Part shown: piece by piece, positions 24,334 through 35,273 of the stretch | Position numbering within the stretch: the first letter of the stretch is position 1 | Layout: every line of letters begins with the position of its first letter | Source: Telopea speciosissima | Lineage: Eukaryota; Streptophyta; Magnoliopsida; Proteales; Proteaceae | NCBI RefSeq assembly: GCF_018873765.1 | Contig: NC_057916.1 | Coordinates: 50,780,540 to 50,844,539 of the forward strand | DNA length: 64,000 nt | Direction of reading: 5' to 3' | The notes under the pieces: generated by a model | The model's input: only the letters and a program-made list of their open reading frames with translations | Database searches by the model: none | What the model was told of the DNA's origin: nothing | Position numbers and translations under genes: made by a program

Positions 24334-26129
24334 TATTAAACTCAGGTTGACACTTAGAGGGGGGTCAATCAGGGTCACCAAAACCTTTTTTAAATTCTCC
24401 CAATAATGTACTTGATATCATTGTACTGATTGTCACACACTGCATAAAAACACCAACTGCCTAGGGCATCCCAATTGTACTAGTCTACAGTTCGTGTGCA
24501 CCCTCGCCTCACAACCAATAGATTGCTAGGCCTCCAAGGTATGCTCACCCATCCTGCACTCAAAATGCACTTTGATACAATTGCATAATATAAACAACGC
24601 ACAGAACACAATGGTTTACGTGATTTGGCAGAGTGCCTACGTCTATAGTGCAATACCCTAACCAGGGTTTCGTATATTCCACAATACGCTACTCAAAAGT
24701 TTTGATGGATACAATCACCCAAGAACTCCCAATCCCTGCTTCAGTTTGTGCAACCACACAAACGAAGGCAACTACCCCAATCTCTGTATAAGCCCCCACT
24801 TGACAGAGTTACAATAATTAATTATAAATAACATAACCAAATCCCCCATTACAATGGCCAATATTGGCTTACAATCAAACTAGGTTTTTTTTCAACTAAA
24901 CATGCAACCTAAAAACTCACAACGGGATTTACAATCGAGGATTACCTCTTTCAGAGTAATCCAACAATCATAAAGCCTCTGATGCATAGAAATCTTGTCT
25001 CTGTATGCTCTACTGCTCAAACCATCTTCAATACGAAGTCACCAAGCATAAAATAGTGATATCATCGACTTTCTATGCTCAGATGATTCTGCAACTACTT
25101 GCAATGGCTTCCCCTCTCGAAAAAATACCCATTTTTCAAAAAAATTCGTCCCATTTGGACTCCGGATGGCCAAGATATAGCCTTCCAAAGTTGAATGCTC
25201 CAAAACTGGTAACCAATGGTAGAATCGTAAATAACTAGATTCTTCGTGACAAAACCACGTGTAACGAGGACATGTGTCAGAGAATTTCACAAGGCCATCT
25301 ACATCAGAAATAATAGGTGATGTCATGCTAATGTTACACTCCATTATTGAATCACTTATTTCCTTTCTTTCTTCCTTCGTTTTGGAAAAGAATCTTGCAT
25401 CAATTCGCAACGTCCAAGAGGGATCTAAGTACTTGAAGCTGATCCGATGCTTGTGGAGATTTTGGAACTTTATCAACTTAAAGGAAACGTTTATCTACAG
25501 AATGGTCATTAAAGTTAAGCCAAAAAAAATGGCTAAGCATGAGAGAAAATGTCCTTCTCCAGATTCACTCTATTTTTTGCGCAATGACACAAAAAACTCC
25601 ATAACTTCCTCGTCTGACATAAAAAAGAGGTGAAAAACAAATTACATTGTAACCATGATTCAACAAGCTACATTTCTTATGAATTGTGTTTTGCCCAGAT
25701 CTGCCATTAAAACTTCCAAAAATAGCTTCAAAGTGGACCCACCTGCACGATCCTATGAAATCACAACTTTTAATGTACGAGGCCTTCACCTCCTGCTTCG
25801 GGCCTTTGCCAAACAATTCATAGGGATCCAATATTCTGCTAATAGTCATCATCCATGTTCGGATACCTCTGTAACCCTATCAAATTACTAAATTGCTCTT
25901 AACACAGTGTAGAAGCCTATTTGACCATTTTAACTCTTTCAACTCACCAAAAACCACTGCCACATCATCAATATGCCTAAAAACATTGCCAACTGTGACA
26001 ACACAACTCCAGAATGCTCCAATTGCCCAACAAAAAGGCTTAGCATTACATGTTATCACATAAGCAATGCGTGAGGGAGAAAATTGTTCAATGGTAGCAT
26101 CTAGTGTTGAAAGTTTGACCATTACTACA
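24334..26129 (-). mobile_element. Probable copia-A 5' LTR
   Basis: The left edge (TATTAAACTC, TG decayed to TA) directly follows the primer site. An AGAGGGGGGTC stretch near the edge resembles one in the copia-B LTR. The right edge is uncertain: I place it at ...TTACTACA near 26129, just before a Tat primer site. Small ORFs inside (for example 25039-25476 minus) match nothing I know and are probably chance. Confidence 0.5.
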
Positions 26130-26138
26130 TCCCAAATG

Positions 26139-26757
26139 AAGTCGCCACTGTGGGTTCCGCAATCTATCCCAGAGGAAAAGAGGTCCTACATCCTCAGGAG
26201 GTGGTCATTTTGTGACCCTTTGCTTGATATTGAATTCATTATTTAGATTCATCGTTGAGAATGAGGAAACAGAGTTATGCTTCATATAAATTAAAGAAAC
26301 AGGAGTCGCCACCTAGGGTTTGGGCCTAGGACCCAATAAGTGGTAGCCTAATTCTTCAGGAATGGAAAGGGCTACTTGATTCCATATGGTCTAGTCAAAG
26401 AGTCTGGGTAAGCGATCAGGTTATAAGGATGGGAAGGTATTAACACCCCACCTCAATCGGTTATACCAGTCTTTCCACTAGATGTTAGTTGTCGAATATT
26501 CTCCCATAATGATAAGTAGTTCTATAACCAACATGCAAGCCTAAAAATTAAATGTGATAATTGCAGAATAAAAGTGATCATGGTATCCTAAATTATTATG
26601 TACACTAAAACAAATTACTTTGATTATCTACATTATGCTCAAATAAAAGGAAAGGTGAAAATGTATACTTGCACGCAAAACTGACGATTATTGAAAATAC
26701 GGGATGTAGGATGTCCCCCTTGCACAGGTGGAGATAGATGATTGTCTTACCTCTCTT
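26139..26757 (-). mobile_element. Tat-lineage LTR remnant with primer site, minus strand
   Basis: The minus strand reads CACAG|TGGCGACTTC at 26139-26150, the TGGCGACTC-type primer site of Tat elements, with LTR sequence to its right. The LTR also carries CCTAGGTGGCGACTCC near 26320-26335, as the Tat-A LTR does at 44458-44473. Copia-B cuts it near 26758. Its internal part is not in the window. Confidence 0.65.
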
Positions 26758-28077
26758 TGGTTAGGAAAAGTTTTAAATTCACCTAGAGGGGGGTGAATAG
26801 TTGAAACTTGTAGGTAATAAATCTTTTACGAAATTATAAGTTATTAATATAAATTAAAATAATTGCACAAATAACACAAAGATTTTATAGTGGTTTGGCC
26901 AAATCTTGCCTACATCCACTTCTCTCTAATTTAGAAAAAATTCCACTAATTAAAACAATCTTGATAGAGAGCAAGAAGACTCTTATACAACTCTTGATTC
27001 CGAGCAAGAAGACTCAACCAATCTTGATTCCAAGCAAGAGGACTTAAACAACTCTTGATTCCGAGTAAGAGGACTCAACCAATCATAAATAACTACTAAG
27101 TAAAAGTGTTACCTCAACCTTAGTAGAAGTATGTGTTACCTTCCAACTTTAAAGCTTGAAGTATGATGTGGTGGAGGAGCTTGAGTGTGTGAGCTTATGA
27201 TAAATGAATACTTGTGATCAATGTATGCTCACTTGAGACTATGGCACTTAGAATGACAGAGCTTATGATGTTGTCTCTTAGTAGTAGTGATAGATGGCTT
27301 TTGAGCTTGAGCAAAGAACCTATTTATAGACTTGAAAGCTCAAACCTATAGTGAGCTATTTTTTTGAATTCGGATTCAAAAATAGCACCAATTCAGTTTA
27401 CCGATTCCAATTCAGTATACCAATTTGCCAAAATCACATAAGAATATAGCTGTTGATCCAACGGTCAGATTTTCTACTTCGGTATATTGGATCATGATCC
27501 AATATTCCGGATCCAATACGAAGCAAGCTGTTTGCACTCAAGAAAATCATGTATGAGGTTTATACAGAACTGGTATGCCGTTTCTGGATTTGGTATGTTG
27601 AATCAGCATTTTTGCTGAAAAGGTTTGAGTCCCATGGTGAACTGACTTAGGGCGATTCCACTGATCTTGGCCATATGGAATGGGTTCAAATAAACCTTCT
27701 AAGGTCATTCTAGCATGCGTGTGTGTGTGCATTACATCAATTTGTGACCTAAGAACAAATTCATAAATTAATACAAATTTAGTCTTCAATACACTTCAAG
27801 TCTTGAGCTCCATTGCTTCGCTTGAGTATTTGTCTTTATGATGTGTTCTTCTTACTTCATGATTATTTGGTGTCTTGAAAGCTTGGGGACTATGGCTTCA
27901 ATTGCTTTGATCATCAATCTCTTGAATTGAGTGTTCCCTCTCACTTGGTGCCATGCTCTTATATAGGGATTCTATGCATCTCAAACAAGAGTATAATTTG
28001 GTTTATTTGTTATCATAAAAAATTTGATATCATCACAGTGAATGATGGAGTTTGTGTGTGAGGACTTTCCTTCAACA
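26758..28077 (-). mobile_element. Copia-B 3' LTR
   Basis: The right edge is fixed by the purine tract: minus strand AAAAAGGGGGAGAT|TGTTGAAGG at 28077/28078. The left edge at 26758 (TGGTTAGGAA) is my best estimate. It holds short tandem repeats (about 26960-27085), a TATA box at 27321-27330 (minus, TCTATAAATA) and a 22-bp palindrome at 27484-27505. Confidence 0.7.
27484..27505. repeat. 22-bp perfect palindrome in copia-B LTR
   Basis: The half-site is ATATTGGATCA followed by its exact reverse complement. It lies about 155 bp upstream of the LTR TATA box in element direction. Related GGTATA/TTGGAT phrases flank it at about 27380-27420 and 27570-27605. Confidence 0.9.
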
Positions 28078-28091
28078 ATCTCCCCCTTTTT
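28078..28091 (-). other. Copia-B polypurine tract
   Basis: The minus strand reads AAAAAGGGGGAGAT directly before the LTR. It is preceded by TTTGTCATCATC-like sequence common in plant copia elements. Confidence 0.85.
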
Positions 28092-28313
28092 GATGATGAC
28101 AAATACTAACCAATAATAATGCAATTTGTAAAAAAAAATTGTTTCAATACATGACATCAATTGCATAAAAACATAAATTTAAATTCATTGCATAAGAGTT
28201 TCAATACATAACATCAATTGCATAAATTTAAATTCATTGCATAAGAAAAACAACTACATCTTCTCTCTCCCCCTTTGGCATTATCAAAAAGCGAGGTGGA
28301 ATAAGTACACATT

Positions 28314-29695
28314 TTATGGATTATGAGCATCGGGATTAAGTTGGTCTTGAGAAGGTATCCCGGGAAATGGAGGAATAGAAGGAATGGAAGATGTTTCTCC
28401 GGGAAAAGGTGCCCTAAAAGGTGGTCGAAAACCTTGAGGAGTAAAGCCTGGAGTTGGAGCAGCTTGAGGAGTAGCACCCGGAGTATCAAGTGAAAGAAAA
28501 CCAAGGGTATGAGACAAGGTTTGGACAGCATTGAAAATGCTATCTTGTCTAGGATTCATGGATTCAAAACTGGTCTTCATTTCTTGATGCAACAAGGTGA
28601 CATCATGTTAAAGTTGTTGTTGCCCAAATTCAAGTTCCATGACCCTTGTATCTGTTTCTTCCATGTATTCATCCATATTGGAAACCCAATCTTGAAAAGC
28701 AGCTGGTGCCCAACGTTGTTGACGTTGCCTTCTTGGAGGTGATAGCTCTCTTTCTTCAATGTCTTCATTGCTTGACTCTTCTTCATTGCTTTCTTCATAA
28801 AGCTCATGAATATCAGGAATGTTGATGGTATGAAATGAATTTTGAGTTATAGTGAGGGAAGTTGAATCGTAATCCACTTCATGATCAAGATTAAGATGAA
28901 AGGCTTTGAATATATGGGTAAGAAGATGCCCATATGGAAGATTTGTTGTCCACCGAGGGTGATCAATCTTTTTCATATACTACATAATGAAGTATGGAAG
29001 ACACATAAGTATGCTTGTAAAGACACAATAAGTAAGGTAAGCTTGAGGAGTCAAACACTTACTTCAATCACCTCCTCTTGGAATGAAGTTGTGTTGAATG
29101 ATATCGGAGATGACATGAGGAATTAACTTGAGCCTTCCAATGGGAACAGAGGCTTCATTTCCAAAATATTCTTCAAGAATGGTGGACTAGACTTATTCAT
29201 GATTGATGAGTTCTCCAAAATTGGTTTTCTTTAGAGTCCAAAAGATACACTCACCTTCACTGAGATACGGAGAATCCTTGCAAGATCATCAATGGAGATT
29301 TTCATGTGTACTCCTTTGACAAATGAAGTGATCTTCAAACTTCTCTCTAATCCACTAAATCGAAGTTTGTTGTAGAAATACTTGACAAGAGTGGGGTAGC
29401 ATGGTTCCATGAGATGAAGGAGAGAGTCCCATCTGATGTCTTTGAATTTCTTTTCAAATCAAAGACTATGGAAGGAAAAAGCATCAACTTCTCGTCCTTG
29501 AAATTTTCTTAAGAGAAAATGAGACCAGGTTTCATGAAAGTCGGGTGAAGGAAAGAGTTGAATTGGTTGATCTTCACTAGTGCCGCCTTAATGTCTTGAA
29601 GAACCGCCATGAACTGGAGTGATACTTCCTCCTCTTCTACCTCTTTTGGATGGTCGATCTTCTTCATTCATGGGTTGCGTGTCTCTTCTACTCAT
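28314..29695 (-). pseudogene. Copia-B extra gene, putative plant transposon protein type, sense strand
   Basis: The gene opens MSRRDTQPMNE at 29695, in the same direction as the element, between the lost pol and the 3' LTR. The core holds YPTLVKYFYNKLRFSG, FVKGVHMKISIDDLARILRIS (about 29415-29275) and LPYGHLLTHIFKAFHLNL (about 28940), homologous to the antisense genes of Tekay-1 and Tekay-2. A coiled-coil and proline-rich C-terminus ends at 28314, about 220 bp before the purine tract. Stops and shifts occur (near 29588, 29450, 29250 and elsewhere). Confidence 0.7.
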
Positions 29696-29696
29696 T

Positions 29697-31342
29697 TTGA
29701 AATACAACCTCTCCAAGGATCCATAGCAAATTGGGCAAGAATGATGGAAGATTTCTATATTAATGAGTCTGAAGTTGTAACCAGCTCTACTATAGTCCTG
29801 TCTAAGTCTATCTCTGAGTCTAGATCTGAGTCCTGTGGAAATGTCCAGTCCATTGGGCCTATCTGTACTCTTCCCCTTATCATGAATGAAATTGCTGATT
29901 CTGAGTATGTTTCTTCTTCTTCTTCCTATTCTTCTGATGATGATAATATCCTAGAACATCGTAATCTGTTAAAACAATTGGAGCAAAGAAGAGCTCAACC
30001 CGTCCAAGAGGACACCCATCCCGTAAATATAGGGACCGCTCAATGCCCTTGAATGATCAAAATTAGTTCTTCTCTTGACAATGATGAAACATCCCAAATG
30101 ATCTCTCTCCTCAAGGAATTTGAGGAAGTCTTCGCCTGGTCCTACAAGGATATGCCCAGCATCGATCCAAAGATTGTGCAACACGAACTACCAACATATC
30201 CGAAGGCTCGCCCAGTCAAGCAGAAGTTAAGGAGGATGTGGCCAGAATAGAGTGAGAAGATCAGGGAAGAAGTCATCAAATAATGGAATGCAGGATTTCT
30301 CCAAGTAACCCAGTACCCTCAATGGTTATCCAATATTGTCCCAGTCCCTAAGAAAGATGGGAAGGTCAGAATGTGTGTGGATTTCCGTGACCTAAACAGG
30401 GTCAGCCCGAAGGATGATTTTTCGTTACCCCACATTGACATTTTGGTAGACAACACTGCAGGCCATTCTCTACTGTCCTTCATGGATGGTTTCTCAGGAT
30501 ATAACCAAATTAGTATGTGCCCGAAGAACAGGGAGAAGACTGCCTTCACCACACCTTGGGGCACATTTTGCTACAAAGTAATGCCTTTTGGGTTAAAAAA
30601 TGCTAGGGCAACATACCAAAGAGCGGCCACGGCTATCCTACACGACATGATACACAAAGAAATAGAGGTATATGTCGATGATATGATAGTCAAATCTGTT
30701 GATCGACAAGGCCATTTTTCAGCCCTCAGAAAGTTTTTTGAAAGAATCAAAGAGTACAAGCTAAGACTGAACCCTCAGAAGTGTGTGTTTGGGGCCAAAG
30801 CAGAAAAATTATTGGGATTTCTTGTCAGCGAAAGAGGGATAGAAGTGGACCCTGACAAGATAAAGGCCACCACGAAAATGCCACCACCCCGGACAGAAAA
30901 AGAGGTACGAGGGTTTTTGGGCCGCATCTAGTACATCAGCAGATTCATATCTCGGTTGACATCCACTTATGAACCTATCTTCAAACTCCTAAGGAAGAAA
31001 GAGCCGAAAGAATGGAATGAGAAATGCCAAGATGCCTTTATGAAAATCAAAGAGTATCTACTTTCTCCTCCTATACTTGTCCCTCCAGTGTTCGGTGAAC
31101 CTTTGCTCCTATATTTGTCAGTAGGAGAAATAGCGGTCGGATTAATGATGGCTCAAGTTGGCAAGGCGGATGGAGAAGAGCACGCAATCTACTATGTAAG
31201 CAGGAAATTCCTCGAGTATGAAACTCGATATGCTCCAGTAGAGAAGACATGCACATCTCTGGTTTGGGTAACTAAGCGTCTGAGGAACTACATGGTGTCA
31301 CATCCCGTCAGGTTGATCTCTCGAATGGATCCAATTAAGTAA
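29697..31342 (+). pseudogene. Tat-A pol, part 1: RT and RNase H
   Basis: Tat-A starts abruptly at about 29697, with no gag or 5' LTR, at a join with copia-B. After an acidic Ser-rich linker (29800-30050), the RT runs from about 30060 to 30940 with FEEVFAWSYKDMP, RMCVDFRDLNR, PFGLKNARATYQ and the catalytic YVDDM near 30675. The RNase H follows to 31342. Stops at 30051, 30248, 30282, 30929 and 31340 break the frame, which otherwise stays open. The motif set is typical of the Tat lineage. Confidence 0.9.
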
Positions 31343-31360
31343 CTCTTCGAGAAACCAGCA

Positions 31361-32104
31361 TTGACAGGGAGGATGGCTAGGTGGACATTGTTATTATCAG
31401 AATTCAACATAACTTATGTCAATCAAAAGTCTGTGAAAGGACGAGCAATCTCTGACCATCTAGCAGCATTTCCCTCAGAGGATGATTCTCACGCAATAGA
31501 GGACCTCTTCCCAGATGAAGATTTGCACTCCATAGAAGCAGATCCAACTAAAGAGTGGCAATTGCACTTTGATGGAGCCGCCAATCAAAAAGGATTTGGC
31601 GCAGGGATATTACTGATAACCCCAGAGCATTTTTACTTGCCGATGGCCTTCAGATTAGAATTTGGTTGCACCAATAACATAGCAGAGTATGAAGCTTGTG
31701 CTATTGGGTTAGAAATGGCTCTGTCTATAGGGGTTGACAAAATTAAAATTTACGGAGATTCCTCCGTTGTGATCTGTCAAACACAAGGAAAGTGGAAGAC
31801 TAAGGATGAGAAGCTAAAGCCCTACCAAGTTTATCTGGAACAACTGACTCAATGCTTCAAGGAAGTTTCTTTTGAGTATCTACCCAGGGATAGCAATCGG
31901 TTTGCCAATGCTTTAGCCACTTTGGCGTCCATGGTAGAATGTGATACTCGGGACAAGATCCAGTCTTTCCTAACTAAAAGGAGGACCCGCCCAGCATATG
32001 GAGAGCCAGTCAATGCACTCACCGAGGATGGAAGGCCTTGGTATGCTCCAGTGGTCGACTACATCAAGGAAAGGAGGTACCCTAAAGAGTTTTCAAAAAA
32101 ATAG
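31361..32104 (+). pseudogene. Tat-A pol, part 2: second (archaeal-type) RNase H
   Basis: After the end of the first RNase H (MTGRMARWTLLLSEFNITYV) comes a second domain opening LHFDGAANQKGFGAGI near 31563. It has NNIAEYEAC, IKIYGDSSVVICQ and RDSNRFANALATLAS. A second RNase H of this type marks the Tat lineage. The frame stays open for 247 codons. Confidence 0.9.
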
Positions 32105-32152
32105 AAGAGGCATTTACGAAAATATGCTACTTAATTCATCCTCCAAGGAAAC

Positions 32153-33284
32153 TTGTTGTATAAGAGGTCTTATGATGGTATCCAACTATTATGTGTAGAT
32201 GAGGATCAAGCTAAAATCATTATGGAAGAAATCCATCAAGGAATATGTGAACCACACATGAATGTAAGGATGTTGGCCAAGAAAATTCTCAGGATGGGAT
32301 ACTATTGGGTCACTATGGAAGCTGAGTGTACTGCCTTCATAAGGCGATGTCATAAATGCCAGATATTTGCCAACATCATTCGTATTCCTTCGACAGAGTT
32401 GCACTCATTAAATGGCCCTTGGCCATTTTCTACTTGGGGAATTGATGTAGTTGGTAAAATAACTCTAAAAGCTTCAAATGGACACCAATTCGTGTTAGTC
32501 GCCATCGACTATTTCACAAAATGGGTGGAGGCTCAATCTTATGGAGTTTTAACTTCTGCCAAGGTTGCAAAATTCATAAAAGAGAATCTCATCTGCAGAT
32601 ACGGTGTGCCGCAGTAGTTGATTTCAGATCAAGGCTAGCATTTCAGGGGAAAAAGTGGAAGAACTCTGTAACCGATTTGGCATTAAGAGGCATAAGTCTA
32701 CTACTTACCGGCCACAGACTAATGGAGCGGTGGAAGCAGCCAACAAAAATATGAAGGTCATATTGCAAAAGATGGCAGATACACACAATGACTGGGCAGA
32801 GAAGCTTCCACTGGCCTTATGGGCATATCGGACGTTTATCCAAACCTCTACCGGAGCTACCCCGTATTCTCTGGTATATGGGATGGAAGCTGTATTGCCA
32901 GTAGAAATTCAAATCCCTTCTCTTCGAGTCTTACTCGATAGTCAATTGCCAGAAGGGGAATGGGTAAGGGCCAGATATGAAGAGCTCAATCTCCTAGATG
33001 AGAAAAGGATGAAGGCCATGGACAATCTTAAGAAATATCAGCAAAGAATGGCCAGGGTATTCAATAAGGGTGTCTGCACTCGAAGCATTGAAGAAGGAGA
33101 TTTGGTCCTTAGAGAGCAGCGAGCTCTAATTCATGACCTAAGACGAAAGTTTCGACCCAATTGGAGTGGACCCTACAAAGTCAAGACCATATTGCTAGGA
33201 CAAGCGGTCCAACTCTCTGATCTTGACGGAGAAGATCTTTGGGGATTGGTCAACATAGACGAGCTAAAGAAGTATTTCGTCTGA
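32153..33284 (+). pseudogene. Tat-A pol, part 3: integrase
   Basis: The zinc-binding part near 32240-32370 has HMNVRMLAKKILRMGYYW and CHKCQIFAN. The catalytic core shows WGIDVVGKI, VAIDYFTKWVEA, then SDQG with a stop before it, and TNGAVEAANKNMK with the catalytic Glu near 32732. The C-terminus reads PNWSGPYKVKTIL and ends VNIDELKKYFV at 33284. A stop and frame change near 32617-32660 disable it. Confidence 0.9.
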
Positions 33285-33580
33285 GATATGTAAGGATTTG
33301 AACTACGTTCGACCTGATTCCTCTCAAAGGATACGTAGGCAACTCAATGTATTCGGGTACGGTCTCATAAAAAAAAAAAACAAAAAAGAGAGGGCATTGT
33401 ATTGGGTTCCTCCCAAAAATTCTGCCAGCCGACGTCCCTTGCACATATGGGTAAATCTCACCATTTGGCCTTCTGTTCCTTGACCTAGCTTAGGAGTAGA
33501 GTCATCTAGAGCTGGTTATTAACGAAGGATTTATTCATTCTATGTCACAAAATGCTAACCCAATCCTTGATGCAGGTAGT

Positions 33581-34507
33581 ATGAGGGGACCACAGAAAGA
33601 AGGACTCGACGAATAGTAGCGCCAGTGGACTCTCTGGATGAATGTGGATGAGCCTACACTTCTAGAGGATCACCATCTAATAGTATTGGGAAGAATCGGT
33701 TGCTTCAAGCTCCATCATGACTTGCTAAAGGAAGTGTCGAAGTGCTGGCACCCCCAATTGCATGCATTTTGCTTCGAAAAAGTCTGGCTAGCTCCGACCA
33801 ATGAAGAATTCAGGGCTTGCATGATGGCACCCCCTCGAGGAAAGTTGTTCCTCCCAACTATGAAGAAAGAACAGCTTTTCAAAAATTTGGAAGATTTCTT
33901 TGCCATGAATAAGGAGTTAAAGCAAGTTCTCAATTATAACAAGGTGGATGCATTGAAAGTTATGAAGATCTTCAATAACAATAGATTTGAAGAAGAAAGA
34001 CATATCCGACGCAGAAAGTGGGCGTACTTATTCTGTATGATTGGGAGGTACTTGTTAGCATCTTCAGGAAAAGGCATGTCTCCAATGATTGTAGAAGTGG
34101 TTAAGCAGATTGAAGAAGGATGCGACATCGCTCTTACCATTTTGGCAGAAACATTCAAAGGGTTTGATACCATGAGTCAGTCTCAGAAATACGGAATAGA
34201 CTTCCTTCATGGATCTCCGACGGTGTTCCAAATGTGGTTGATGGAAAAACTAAAATTGGTAACACCAATTCCGTGTCCTCACCTCCGACCTATGCATTAT
34301 CAAATAAAAAGGGAAAAGTCAGAATTCCATAAGGTCCTAGACTGGAAGAAATATTTGGAGGAGAGAGATGTCCAAGAAATCCAATGGAACTGCCCTTGGA
34401 TGAAGGCCGAGATAGAAAAATCAGAAACACTAGGGTACAATTATGTGAGATTCATGGGTCTAATTCACACCAATTTTTATATCCCTTCTTTAGTATCTCC
34501 GAGGTAG
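33581..34507 (+). pseudogene. DUF7745-type extra ORF of Tat-A
   Basis: A sense ORF just after pol. The frame opens at 33581 (MRGPQKEGLDE) behind a possible acceptor CTTGATGCAG, then two TAG codons (33614-33619); an uninterrupted 289-aa frame follows from 33638. Features include LGRIGCFKLHHDLLKEVS, KVWLAPTNEEFRACM, GRYLLASSGKG and GSPTVFQMWLMEKL. This pattern matches the DUF7745 family of plant retrotransposon-borne proteins as I recall it. It ends 440 bp before the stop of the converging antisense PMD gene. Function unknown. Confidence 0.7.
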
Positions 34508-35273
34508 GAACAGCCTAAGATGGAGAATTTCAGAACTCCAGAGATGTTGACACAAGAAGTGGTGATTCTGTTATCCGAAAAATGTTGTAAATAAGTGATA
34601 TCAATCTGATGTTCCTATCTTTACTTGTTTGTCTGTCCTTTCTCAAATTCTCTGTCCTTTCTCATGTAATGAAATCATTTATCAATAGAACTTGTGCTTC
34701 TAAAGAAAGGGACGGAGTCTTGTGTGTATTCCAAAGAAGAAAATATCCAATGAATTCATAAATAATTCGTTTATGTGTACAAAAAAAAAAAAGAGAAGAA
34801 AAGTGTACATAGAAATTGCACCAGTATCCATACAAAAAATATATAAACAAAAAAAAGGAAGGAGAGTAAATGTACATAGTTGTAACAATATTTCCAAAAA
34901 AAAAAAGAGAAGAAGAGAAAGAACAAAACAAAAAAGAAGAGGAGGGGTCACGACTTAGGGGAGTAATCGTCAACATCCAAGCCTTCCCCCTTTCCGCTCT
35001 GGGACTCCATCAGGGCATCTCTCTCGACCTCAACCCGTATAAGGTTGAGCTGCAGCTGCTCATTTGCAAGCCTCAGTCTCTCAATCTCTCTCCTGTAATG
35101 GTCAAACTCAACCCTCTAAAAAGAAAAGAGAGAGGAAAATCGAAAGATAAGCATGAATAAAAAAAATGGAAATAAAATGAAATAAAAAAAAGAGGGGGGG
35201 GGGGGAAGTGATGAAGCATTACCATCCTATGGCCCGCGTCCACACGCGAGATGATCGTCTCGTCCATGCTCGT

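Noticed and set aside
25039..25476. A 145-codon minus-strand ORF in the copia-A LTR
   Set aside because: No recognisable motif, it lies within the LTR, and no second copy exists in the window to test conservation.
34662..34976. Phe/Leu-rich ORF resembling a membrane protein
   Set aside because: It reads through A/T-rich low-complexity runs beside the last PMD exon.
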